Below are positions 1 to 6,259 of a stretch of 10,291 nt of DNA, one piece after another (the first letter of the stretch is position 1; each line of letters begins with the position of its first letter). The notes beneath the pieces were generated by a model. The model worked only from the letters and a program-made list of their open reading frames with translations, did not search any database and was not told the origin of the DNA. This DNA comes from an uncultured Lachnospiraceae bacterium (GTDB lineage Bacteria > Bacillota > Clostridia > Lachnospirales > Lachnospiraceae). Where the stretch lies: NCBI GenBank assembly GCA_934394615.1, contig CAKRRJ010000073.1:1-10291 (forward strand), read 5' to 3'. Both the position numbers and the translations under genes were made by a program.

Positions 1-5
1 AGGGC

Positions 6-239
6 TTACGCCTCTACACCTTTCTCCTTCAGGTAATTCATAACATCGCCAACAGTCTGCAGGTTCTGCAGGTCATCAGACGGGATCTCTACGGAGTACT
101 CATCCTCCAGAGCCATAACTAACTCGAACAGGTCCAGGGAGTCAGCACCTAAATCCTCTTTGAAGGAAGAAGCCTCGGTGATGCTGTCTGCATCTACGCT
201 TAACTGGTCTGCAATGATTTCTTTCATCTTCTCTAACAT
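6..239 (-). CDS. acpP: Acyl carrier protein
   Basis: This 77-residue acidic protein carries growing acyl chains as 4'-phosphopantetheine thioesters during type II fatty acid synthesis in the cytosol. The attachment serine is Ser34 in the classic GADSLD motif, followed by the acidic recognition helix (LDLFELVMALEDEY). Length and four-helix pattern are those of ordinary AcpP. The ATG is preceded by AAAGGAG (249-255) at good spacing. It lies 74 bp downstream of fabH on the same strand, so it is most likely cotranscribed from the fabH promoter. The gap holds an imperfect GGAAC/GTTCC hairpin (286-310) without a T-tract, which I do not call a terminator. Further fab genes are expected beyond the left edge. 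The family assignment is secure. Its role in fatty acid rather than polyketide synthesis is inferred from fabH next door. Confidence 0.97.
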   Translation of the reverse strand: MLEKMKEIIADQLSVDADSITEASSFKEDLGADSLDLFELVMALEDEYSVEIPSDDLQNLQTVGDVMNYLKEKGVEA

Positions 240-313
240 AATTTTGATCTCCTTTAATATGAAATGTTTTCTTTTATAATTTGAGGGAACCGGCTTTGCA
301 TCCGTGTTCCATA

Positions 314-1279
314 CTACCAGGTTAACAGGACAGCGCCCCAGGTAAGGCCGCCGCCAAAGCCCGCCAGCACCAGCTTATCGCCCCGGGTAAGCTTTCCTTC
401 CCGGTTTAACTGGTCTAACAGGATCGGCACCGTAGCGCCGGAAGTATTTCCATACTTGTCAATGTTCATGGGCACCTTGTCAAAAGGCTGCTTCAACCGC
501 TTGGCCACCGCCTCGCAGATCCGGTAATTGGCCTGATGCAGAACAAAATATTTAATACTCTCAATATCCGTTCCGCTCTCGGAAAGCACCTGGTTGATGC
601 ACTCCGGAACCTTCTTTACCGCAAATTTGAATACCTCCTGGCCATTCATGTAGATGTATCCAAGCTCCGGGGTCTTTCCATTCAGGAAATTGCCCTCGCT
701 GCGGGCCAGGCAGGAAAGCACCATGCCTCTGGCTCCATCGGAACCCATGACCGTGTGAATGATGCCTGCTTGCTCATCCGCCCGGATGACTGCCGCTCCA
801 GCGCCATCTCCGAACAGAACACAGGTTGCCCGGTCACTCCAGTCAGTCAGCTTACTTAAACAGTCCGCTCCGATGATGAGTCCGGTCCGGTACACACCAG
901 CCTGGATAAAGGCCTGGGCGGTACTGAGCGCGATCTCAAATCCGGAACATGCCGCGCTGATATCAAAGGCCATGGCGTGAACCGCGCCGATGGCCGCCTG
1001 CACTTCGCAGGCTCCATTTGGGAAACAGTGATCCGGTGAGGATGTCGCAAGCAGAATAAAATCGATTTCCTCTGCGGTAACCTTCGCATTCTCCAGGGCA
1101 CGCTCTGCCGCTCTGGACGCCAGCACGCTGGTGCCTTCTGTCTCCGCGATCCGGCGCTCATGGATTCCCGTACGGGTAACGATCCACTCGTCGCTGGTCT
1201 CCACAACCCCTGCCAATTCCTCATTCGTCACAATGCGTTCCGGAACATAAGAACCGGTTCCAATAATTCTGCCTGTCAT
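314..1279 (-). CDS. fabH: Beta-ketoacyl-ACP synthase III (FabH)
   Basis: FabH starts fatty acid synthesis by condensing an acyl-CoA primer with malonyl-ACP. At 321 residues the protein is full length. The Cys-His-Asn triad is visible: Cys111 (ISAACSGF), His248 (VLHQAN) and Asn278 (YGNTSGAT). The glycine-rich end (GFGGGLTWGA) and the N-terminal GTGSYVPERIVTNEEL signature also fit the family. The ATG has CAGGT about 6 nt upstream and AGAGGA (1293-1298) about 13 nt upstream, so the ribosome site is modest. It is the first gene of its operon, with its own strong promoter (1363-1391) and a FabT-like operator in the leader. acpP follows 74 bp later. Primer preference (acetyl-CoA or branched acyl-CoA) cannot be read from the sequence. 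Confidence 0.97.
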   Translation of the reverse strand: MTGRIIGTGSYVPERIVTNEELAGVVETSDEWIVTRTGIHERRIAETEGTSVLASRAAERALENAKVTAEEIDFILLATSSPDHCFPNGACEVQAAIGAVHAMAFDISAACSGFEIALSTAQAFIQAGVYRTGLIIGADCLSKLTDWSDRATCVLFGDGAGAAVIRADEQAGIIHTVMGSDGARGMVLSCLARSEGNFLNGKTPELGYIYMNGQEVFKFAVKKVPECINQVLSESGTDIESIKYFVLHQANYRICEAVAKRLKQPFDKVPMNIDKYGNTSGATVPILLDQLNREGKLTRGDKLVLAGFGGGLTWGAVLLTW

Positions 1280-1332
1280 GCTCGTACCTGTTTCCTCTTG
1301 AAATCTCGAAATTTACTTTTAATTTCAAATGT

Positions 1333-1345
1333 TTTGATATTCAAA
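1333..1345. promoter_or_regulatory. FabT-type operator, TTTGA-TAT-TCAAA
   Basis: A perfect 5-bp inverted repeat with a 3-bp spacer, matching the TTTGA-N3-TCAAA core bound by FabT (MarR family), the acyl-ACP-dependent repressor of fatty acid genes in streptococci and lactococci. It lies about 10-23 bp downstream of the predicted fabH start site, a position suited to repression. Two further half-sites flank it: TCAAA at 1325-1329 and TTTGA at 1350-1354. The four half-sites alternate in orientation with starts 8, 8 and 9 bp apart. No fabT gene is in the window, so the regulator would be encoded elsewhere. Match and position are seen directly; binding is inferred. Confidence 0.6.
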
Positions 1346-1362
1346 GTATTTTGACGTTTTAT

Positions 1363-1391
1363 ATCTTATAGAATAAAAAGAGTTTTGTCAA
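1363..1391 (-). promoter_or_regulatory. Sigma-A promoter of fabH-acpP
   Basis: On the minus strand, TTGACA (1386-1391) and TAAGAT (1363-1368) are separated by exactly 17 bp, which is close to the ideal vegetative promoter. Transcription should start near 1356, giving a leader of about 75 nt before the fabH ATG. The -35 hexamer lies inside the 3' arm of the terminator that ends the upstream operon, so the two signals share bases. Confidence 0.8.
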
Positions 1392-1415
1392 GCAATATTT
1401 CCCGACAAAACTCTT
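1371..1415 (-). terminator. Intrinsic terminator after the XRE regulator gene
   Basis: A perfect 12-bp inverted repeat (1378-1389 and 1404-1415, core AGAGTTTTGTC/GACAAAACTCT) with a 14-nt loop is followed on the minus strand by a T-rich tract (TTTTATTC). It starts 8 bp after the regulator stop codon. It ends the long upstream transcript and insulates fabH-acpP, whose -35 box overlaps the hairpin. Confidence 0.85.
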
Positions 1416-1423
1416 CTTATATT

Positions 1424-1765
1424 TTAATCCGGCTGCTGTTCCAGCTGATCATCCTTCAGAAGCCGCATCATCAGAACCACAACGTGCTTCCTGTCCTTAT
1501 TCAGCGCTTCCCACTCATACACAGGAAAATCTTTGGCTGTACTCTCTCCCGGATCATCTTCAACGAGACTTAAAAATTCTGAACATTTCATACCGAATGC
1601 TTTGCTGATCTTTGTCAGTGTGTCAATACTGACTGTACTCCGCTTATTAAACATTGTCGTCAGCGTTGACTGCTTGATTCCGCTTAACTGAGAAAGCCGG
1701 TAACGGCTGTACCCTCTCTGCTTCATCAATTCTTCCATTTTCAGCAGCAGCCTTTCATTCTCCAT
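1424..1765 (-). CDS. XRE-family helix-turn-helix regulator
   Basis: A 113-residue single-domain DNA-binding protein. Residues about 5-68 form a Cro/C1-type HTH domain: YSRYRLSQLSGIKQSTLTTMFNKRSTVSIDTLTKISKAFGM is the usual run of helices, with the recognition helix around residues 31-40. The C-terminal 45 residues are polar and carry no recognised ligand domain, so it is a small repressor-like protein of unknown target. The ATG has AAGGAG (1773-1778) at good spacing. It lies 109 bp after rsmI, where B. subtilis has abrB after yabC, so a regulator in this slot is a shared theme though the family differs. It may be cotranscribed with rsmI or use its own promoter near 1825-1861. Regulation of the adjacent fabH is possible but nothing shows it. 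Confidence 0.88.
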   Translation of the reverse strand: MENERLLLKMEELMKQRGYSRYRLSQLSGIKQSTLTTMFNKRSTVSIDTLTKISKAFGMKCSEFLSLVEDDPGESTAKDFPVYEWEALNKDRKHVVVLMMRLLKDDQLEQQPD

Positions 1766-1847
1766 GTCATATCTCCTTATCCTTTGAATACCTCTATCTT
1801 ATTGGATTTATGAGATCTGAAATAGATTTAATATTTTGATAATATAG

Positions 1848-1861
1848 GTCAACAAATTGAC
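1848..1861. promoter_or_regulatory. Inverted repeat GTCAA-N4-TTGAC upstream of the regulator gene
   Basis: A short perfect palindrome about 85 bp before the XRE ATG, between that gene and rsmI. On the minus strand its downstream arm forms TTGACC (1847-1852), a plausible -35 box, although the -10 candidates downstream (TAAATC or AAATCT) are weak. An autoregulatory operator over the -35 region is a reasonable guess for a small XRE protein, but a 5-bp repeat in AT-rich DNA can arise by chance. Confidence 0.25.
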
Positions 1862-1874
1862 ATATATTTCCATT

Positions 1875-2747
1875 TTATGATTCCTTCTGCTCAGTCAGCA
1901 TGCGGTATACATCCCGCTTCGCAACTCCCCGGTCCTTTGCAACGAGCTTCATGGCTTCCTTTCGGTCAACGCCCTGGTTTAAGTAGAGATCCATGTGTTC
2001 TTCCAGACTCATTTCTTCCCAGGACTTCTGCTGCTCCGCTTTCAGTTCGCCGATGCTCTTTCCCTCAATCACAATCACACACTCGCCCTTCGGCTCTTCG
2101 GTCTCGTAACGCTCCAGTGCCTCCGCAAAGGTCGTGCGGAAAGCCTCCTCGTACTTCTTGGTCAGTTCCCGGCAGATGGTAATGCGCCGGTCTGCCCCCA
2201 ACGTATCGGCTAGTTCCTGCAGGGTACGCACCAGATGGTGCGGCGCTTCGTACACGATCATGGTCCGGGTCTCTGTCTTTAACTCCTCCAGAATCCACTG
2301 GCGCTCTTTTTTATCGACCGGAAGAAATGCCTCAAAGCAGAAGCGCCTTGTAGCCAGCCCGGATATGGTCAGCGCCGTGATGCAGGCTGCCGGACCAGGA
2401 AGCGATGTCACCTCAATTCCAGCTTCATAACACTGCTTTACAAGTTCCTCGCCCGGATCCGAAATGCCCGGTGTTCCCGCATCCGTCACCAGCGCAATGT
2501 TCACACCCTGGCGCATCTGCTCCACCAGATAGCGTGCTTTGTCGATCTTATTGTATTCATGATAACTCGTCATTGGAGTTTTGATTCCGAAATGATTCAG
2601 CAGCTTGATGCTGTGTCTGGTATCCTCGGCCGCAATCAGATCTGCTTCCTTTAAGGTATTGAGCACCCGCAGGGTAATATCATCCAGATTTCCGATCGGG
2701 GTTGCGCAAAGATATAACTTTCCTGCTGCCTTTTCCTGCTCCGCCAT
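1875..2747 (-). CDS. rsmI: 16S rRNA (cytidine-1402 2'-O)-methyltransferase RsmI
   Basis: RsmI methylates the ribose of C1402 in the decoding centre of 16S rRNA, using S-adenosylmethionine. The 290-residue length is standard. The tetrapyrrole-methylase-fold signatures appear in order: CATPIGNLDDITLR (14-27), AAEDTRHSIKLL (39-50), SYHEYN (61-66), LVTDAGTPGISDPGEELV (86-103), LPGPAACITALTISG (116-130) and FCFEAFLP. The C-terminal helical domain (SLEEHMDLYLNQGVDRKEAMKLVAKDRGVAKRDVYRML) is intact. The start is fixed by AGGAGG (2753-2758) five bases upstream of the ATG. It equals B. subtilis yabC and follows the yabB-type gene after 85 bp, a gap with short GCCTGC/GCAGGC repeats but no terminator. 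No terminator is seen after it either, so read-through into the regulator gene is likely. Confidence 0.96.
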   Translation of the reverse strand: MAEQEKAAGKLYLCATPIGNLDDITLRVLNTLKEADLIAAEDTRHSIKLLNHFGIKTPMTSYHEYNKIDKARYLVEQMRQGVNIALVTDAGTPGISDPGEELVKQCYEAGIEVTSLPGPAACITALTISGLATRRFCFEAFLPVDKKERQWILEELKTETRTMIVYEAPHHLVRTLQELADTLGADRRITICRELTKKYEEAFRTTFAEALERYETEEPKGECVIVIEGKSIGELKAEQQKSWEEMSLEEHMDLYLNQGVDRKEAMKLVAKDRGVAKRDVYRMLTEQKES

Positions 2748-2832
2748 AACTTCCTCCTGATATCTGCAGGGCCTGCCATCCTCACGCTGTTCCCGCAGGC
2801 AAAGCTTCCCTGTCTCTTATAACCGTAATCTT

Positions 2833-3573
2833 CTAGTATCCGTACACGTCATAAATTTCCTGTGTATACACACCTGGTTCCTGATACACAATGATCGGTG
2901 CCTCCACCTTCATCATGGATTTTCCACCGCGCACCGCCTCGATCAGCACCATATTGGCATCTTTATCCGCAAACGGATGGACCAGCTTCATGCGCTTCGG
3001 CTCCAGCTTATAGGTCTTTAACGCCGTAATAATCTCCGCCAGCCGGTGCGGACGGTGTACCATATAAAATCGTCCGCCGGTCTTTAGGAGAAGTGATGCC
3101 TCACGGCACACATCATCGAGCGTGCAGAATACCTCATGACGCGCGATGGCCTTCGGCAGATCCGGATTCTTCAGTCCATGATTGTCATTCATGTACGGCG
3201 GATTCGAGGTAACTACATCAAAAGAAGCCTTGCCGAACAGACGGCTGGCTTCCTTGATGTCCCCTCTTACGATGTCTACCCGGTCTTCCAGATGATTCAG
3301 ACGGACACTGCGGCCAGCCATCTCGGCCACTTCCTCCTGAATCTCCAGACCAGTAAAATGCTTGCCCTTTGTCTTGGCCTCCAGCAAGATCGGAATAATC
3401 CCCGTCCCGGTGCCAAGATCCACCGCCACTTCGCCTTCTTTTACCTGGGCGAAACCAGACAGCAGCACGGCATCCATACCAAAACAAAAACCTTTCTTTT
3501 TCTGGATGATGCGGTAACCGTTTCTCTGCAGATCATCGATCCGCTCATCCTCACCGCAGGTCACATTATTCAT
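2833..3573 (-). CDS. yabB: tRNA1(Val) (adenine-37-N6)-methyltransferase-like protein (YabB/TrmN6 family)
   Basis: A 246-residue class I SAM-dependent methyltransferase. Motif I is DLGTGTG (52-58), the acidic residue after strand 2 is in TGLEIQ (74-79), and the catalytic NPPY of N6-adenine methylases is at 124-127. The N-terminal EDERIDDLQRNGYRIIQ segment is typical of the YabB/YfiC family, whose E. coli member TrmN6 (YfiC) makes m6A37 in tRNA-Val. Substrate in this organism is inferred from the family. Its start overlaps the 3' end of ricT by 8 bp, implying translational coupling. AGGAAGGA-type purines inside ricT lie upstream of the ATG. In B. subtilis yabA lies between these two genes; here it is absent. 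Confidence 0.9.
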   Translation of the reverse strand: MNNVTCGEDERIDDLQRNGYRIIQKKKGFCFGMDAVLLSGFAQVKEGEVAVDLGTGTGIIPILLEAKTKGKHFTGLEIQEEVAEMAGRSVRLNHLEDRVDIVRGDIKEASRLFGKASFDVVTSNPPYMNDNHGLKNPDLPKAIARHEVFCTLDDVCREASLLLKTGGRFYMVHRPHRLAEIITALKTYKLEPKRMKLVHPFADKDANMVLIEAVRGGKSMMKVEAPIIVYQEPGVYTQEIYDVYGY

Positions 3574-4477
3574 TCAGCTTTGATTTTCCTTCCTTTTTCT
3601 CAAGCGCTTCCAGTTTCTTCAGTTCGCGATCTTCTGCCTGATCCGCTTTGCCTTTTCTGCGGCGCGGCTTGAACTTTAACTGCTCTACCTTGTACTCACG
3701 GATCTCTTTTTCATCTTTTTCCACGGTTACAATAACCTTTACCAGCTGGCGCAGTACGTTCACGCTCTGAACTTCGCCCTTTAAGCCATCATCCGTAGTC
3801 ACATAATCTCCCACACCCGGAAGCTTGCTGTTTAAATACTCGTAAGTCTCTTCCTCATTCTTTAAACAGCACATCAGACGGCCGCAGACACCAGAAATCT
3901 TGGTCGGATTTAAGGAGAGGTTCTGCTCCTTTGCCATCTTGATGGATACCGGAATAAACTCCGACAGGTAAGAATGACAGCAGAGCGCTCTGCCGCAGAT
4001 TCCGACACCTCCCACGATCTTGGTCTCATCGCGGACACCAACCTGGCGAAGCTCGATTCTTGTCTTAAATACGGAAGCCAGGTCCTTGACCAGCTCACGG
4101 AAATCAATGCGTCCGTCTGCGGTGAAATAAAAAAGGATCTTGTTGTTGTCAAACGTGTATTCCACATCGATCAGCTTCATCTCCAGCTTATGCTTGCGGA
4201 TCTTTTCCTGACAGATCTTGAACGCGTCTTTTTCTTTTTTGCGGTTTGCCTCCTCACGGGCAATGTCTTCCTTATTTGCCATGCGGATGACTGCCTTTAA
4301 TGGCTGAACCACTTTATGATCTTCCACATCGCGGTTTCCCAGCACTACATGGCCATACTCAATGCCGCGCGCCGTCTCTACGATGACATGATCACCATTT
4401 TTAATTTCCAGCTTTCCCGGCGAAAAGTAATAAATCTTTCCTGCCGTGCGAAAGCGAACTCCAATTACTGTTACCAT
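3566..4477 (-). CDS. ricT: RicT/YaaT, PSP1-domain Fe-S protein partnering RNase Y
   Basis: A 303-residue protein of the PSP1 C-terminal domain family. In B. subtilis RicT (YaaT) forms a complex with RicA and RicF that carries [4Fe-4S] clusters and steers RNase Y in mRNA maturation, affecting competence, sporulation and biofilm formation. The diagnostic cysteines are here: Cys161, Cys166 and Cys167 in GICGRALCCHSY, and Cys198, Cys203 and Cys204 in GVCGRLMCC. The tail from about residue 270 is lysine-rich and charged (KPRRRKGKADQ), probably disordered. The ATG has AGGAG about 11 nt upstream. It follows holB with a 61-bp gap, the same order as B. subtilis holB-yaaT, and overlaps the methyltransferase gene by 8 bp. 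ricA and ricF homologues would lie elsewhere in the genome. Confidence 0.95.
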   Translation of the reverse strand: MVTVIGVRFRTAGKIYYFSPGKLEIKNGDHVIVETARGIEYGHVVLGNRDVEDHKVVQPLKAVIRMANKEDIAREEANRKKEKDAFKICQEKIRKHKLEMKLIDVEYTFDNNKILFYFTADGRIDFRELVKDLASVFKTRIELRQVGVRDETKIVGGVGICGRALCCHSYLSEFIPVSIKMAKEQNLSLNPTKISGVCGRLMCCLKNEEETYEYLNSKLPGVGDYVTTDDGLKGEVQSVNVLRQLVKVIVTVEKDEKEIREYKVEQLKFKPRRRKGKADQAEDRELKKLEALEKKEGKSKLNE

Positions 4478-4525
4478 AAATTTGCTATCTCCTATCCAGC
4501 CTTTTTTGTTCCGGCTGTTTCTTTG

Positions 4526-4543
4526 CTGTGAACTATAACTAAT
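4526..4543. repeat. Possible decayed third copy of the 27-bp repeat at the holB stop
   Basis: CTGTGAACTATAACTAAT resembles the core of the two exact repeat copies near 7766 and 7907 (CTGTGAACTGTAACTCTTAAT), with one substitution and a short deletion. It overlaps the holB TAG stop and lies in the 61-bp gap before ricT. At this length the likeness could be coincidence; its gene-junction position, like the other copies, is what makes it worth noting. Confidence 0.35.
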
Positions 4544-5528
4544 TTTCCTTCATCACCAGAAGCATCAGCTCCATAGCCAGTTCCATATTGACATTCGCAT
4601 CCAGACGAACACGTGCTTTGTCGATGGCCTCTAAAATCTTTTCCAGCCCCTCGTAAGAGCACTTCTGGCCAATCTCATTGATACTGCTGTACTCATCTTT
4701 AAAAATGAGCTGGTTCATATCGCGCGCCACTTTGTAGAGGAGCACATCCCGGTACCAGAGCTGCATGAAATCCAGGCACTCATAAATATCCAGATTTTCC
4801 TCTTTCATTTTGCGGATGTAATCCAGCAGCTCGGAAATGTCCATCTCTTTCACATGCTTTAACAAATGCAGCATTTCTCCATGCAGAAGCTTAAAGTCCT
4901 CCGATGATGCCAGCGAAATGGCTTTTCCCAGATTGCCGCGCGCAAACGCAGCATAAATATCGGCATCTGCCTCCCCTATATGAAGATTATCCGTGAGGTA
5001 TTTTTTTACGGTAAACTCACGCAAAGGCTTCAATTTGAGCTGTACACAGCGCGACAGAATCGTAGGCAGAAACGCCTCCTGGTTTGTCGTCAGAAGCAGG
5101 ATCACTGCATAAGACGGCGGTTCCTCGATTGTTTTTAACAGCGCGTTCTGCGCCTGCTGCGTCATTTTTTCCGCTTCATCCACAATGTAGATCTTATAAT
5201 AGCTGCTGTACGGACGGATCATGATGGTATCATTGATCTGCTTTCGGATGTCATCAACACCGATGGTTCCCGGCTTTTCATGGGACACATAGATCAGGTC
5301 CGGATGACTGCCGCTTAACACCTGTTTGCAGGCATGGCATTCCATGCACGGCTCGCTTTTCCCTCTCTCACAAAGAAGTGTCAGAGCAAACGCATTCGCC
5401 AGGGATTTTCGTCCCATTCCTGCCTCTCCGGTAAGGATGTATGCATGAGATACTTTGTTGTACTCGATCGCTTTCCGAAAATGTTCTTTTATCTGTTCAT
5501 GACCGATGATCTCCTGAAAATTCAGCAT
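4539..5528 (-). CDS. holB: DNA polymerase III subunit delta' (clamp loader)
   Basis: Delta' is a fixed subunit of the clamp loader that places the beta sliding clamp on DNA. With the start chosen here it has 329 residues. Visible features are IIGHEQIKEHF near the N-terminus, a P-loop-like segment GEAGMGRKS (34-42) with an extra residue before the lysine, the four-cysteine zinc module (Cys53, Cys61, Cys64, Cys67 in CERGKSEPCMECHAC), a Walker-B-like VDEAEKM (116-122) and the sensor SRC motif (ILSRC, 157-161). Delta' usually does not hydrolyse ATP, so the odd P-loop is expected. I chose the ATG at 5528 because GAGGTGA lies just upstream and the N-terminus then matches the family. An in-frame TTG at 5573 has no ribosome site and sits at the predicted transcription start. 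It follows the kinase gene by 60 bp. Confidence 0.95.
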   Translation of the reverse strand: MLNFQEIIGHEQIKEHFRKAIEYNKVSHAYILTGEAGMGRKSLANAFALTLLCERGKSEPCMECHACKQVLSGSHPDLIYVSHEKPGTIGVDDIRKQINDTIMIRPYSSYYKIYIVDEAEKMTQQAQNALLKTIEEPPSYAVILLLTTNQEAFLPTILSRCVQLKLKPLREFTVKKYLTDNLHIGEADADIYAAFARGNLGKAISLASSEDFKLLHGEMLHLLKHVKEMDISELLDYIRKMKEENLDIYECLDFMQLWYRDVLLYKVARDMNQLIFKDEYSSINEIGQKCSYEGLEKILEAIDKARVRLDANVNMELAMELMLLVMKEN

Positions 5529-5574
5529 AGCAGTCACCTCGCAATCTTTTTGTCTTGAAAGAATATCACTCAAA

Positions 5575-5603
5575 AGTATAACACACTTTTACTGTTCAGC
5601 CAA
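5575..5603 (-). promoter_or_regulatory. Probable internal promoter for holB
   Basis: On the minus strand TTGGCT (5598-5603) and TATACT (5575-5580) are 17 bp apart, and the -10 box carries an upstream TG (TGTTATACT), an extended -10. The start site would be near 5568, about 40 nt before the chosen holB ATG. The -35 lies inside the last codons of the kinase gene and within the shared 36-bp repeat. Good sequence match, no experimental evidence. Confidence 0.5.
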
Positions 5604-6230
5604 TGCTCCGCATTCCAAATCAGTAAAATCTGCTCTTGTTCTATTTTTTCTCTCTAACCGGATCCGGTCTGCAATTTTCTGAACACATGCCTCCAGTTCC
5701 CTGTTTTCAAACGATTCCGTCACATCCAGACCTGCCAGCCGATCCGGCGCAAAATCTGCCTCATCTGCCAGGAAACGCCGGCAAAGTTCCGCGTACTTTG
5801 GTTCCTTCTGCTGGCGCTCTCTGGCAAGCGCACGCTCCAGCCGCACACCATCATCCACCGTCACATACAGTGGAACCAGTTTTTCTGCTCCATAATAATC
5901 CCTCAGTTTTTCATAGGAATCCAGTGTGCCGATCACCAGATAATCCTTCTTAGCCAGATCAATCTGTCCGTCATCCACCGTTGCGTAGCTCCACGGCCCA
6001 AATACCGTCTGGTAGGTCCGCACCTCAATCACCCGTCCAGACTGCTCCAGCTTTTTAAGCTGCGCATCATCTATAAAATGATACTCCACGCCGTCCTGTT
6101 CTCCGTCCCGCATAGGCCGCGTTGTGTAAAGCACAATGCTCTGCAATTCCGGATACTGCCCCTGCAGGCGCTTATAAATACTATCTTTTCCCGATGCACT
6201 CTTTCCCATCAGATAAAAAATCTTTCCCAT
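5589..6230 (-). CDS. Guanylate-kinase-like P-loop nucleotide kinase
   Basis: A 213-residue protein with the guanylate kinase fold. The P-loop is GKSASGKDS (9-17); Asp16 replaces the usual Ser/Thr after Lys15, as also seen in PhnN-type kinases. The substrate-binding segment TTRPMRDGEQDGVEYHF (36-52) is strongly Gmk-like, including both arginines and Tyr50. The next Gmk element, normally E..x..VFGNYYGT, reads IEVRTYQTVFGPWSYAT (68-84): the glutamate is kept but YGT has become YAT. Family membership is clear; GMP as substrate is not. It sits where B. subtilis has tmk, between the decarboxylase and holB. The ATG at 6230 has GGAGG (6238-6242) seven bases upstream and gives an N-terminus right before the P-loop; an upstream GTG at 6281 would overlap the decarboxylase. 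The last 14 or so residues (ADFTDLECGALAEQ) are encoded by a dispersed repeat. Confidence 0.85.
   Translation of the reverse strand: MGKIFYLMGKSASGKDSIYKRLQGQYPELQSIVLYTTRPMRDGEQDGVEYHFIDDAQLKKLEQSGRVIEVRTYQTVFGPWSYATVDDGQIDLAKKDYLVIGTLDSYEKLRDYYGAEKLVPLYVTVDDGVRLERALARERQQKEPKYAELCRRFLADEADFAPDRLAGLDVTESFENRELEACVQKIADRIRLERKNRTRADFTDLECGALAEQ
5599..5634 (-). repeat. 36-bp repeat, copy inside the kinase 3' end
   Basis: Identical at 32 of 36 positions to 7831-7866 in the decarboxylase leader. Here it encodes ADFTDLECGALA of the kinase tail. An 8-bp stem TTTTACTG/CAGTAAAA (5587-5594 and 5621-5628) wraps around it and includes the stop codon. In the other copy the corresponding stem is GATTTTGCCGAT/ATCGGCAAAATC, so the changed bases are paired in both. 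Confidence 0.75.
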
Positions 6231-6259
6231 TCCAATTCCTCCAAGGCGGCTCTCCTGCC

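Noticed and set aside
286..310. Hairpin between fabH and acpP as a terminator
   Set aside because: The stem is interrupted and no T-run follows, and the two genes belong to one pathway, so cotranscription is more likely.
2771..2800. GCCTGC/GCAGGC repeat between the methyltransferase gene and rsmI as a terminator
   Set aside because: Six base pairs with an 18-nt loop and no T-run on the transcribed strand.
3136..3672. 178-codon + strand frame
   Set aside because: Antisense to the methyltransferase and ricT genes, no ribosome site or recognisable domain.
5529..5573. TTG start giving holB 15 more residues
   Set aside because: No ribosome site, it coincides with the predicted transcription start, and the added residues do not look like the delta' N-terminus.
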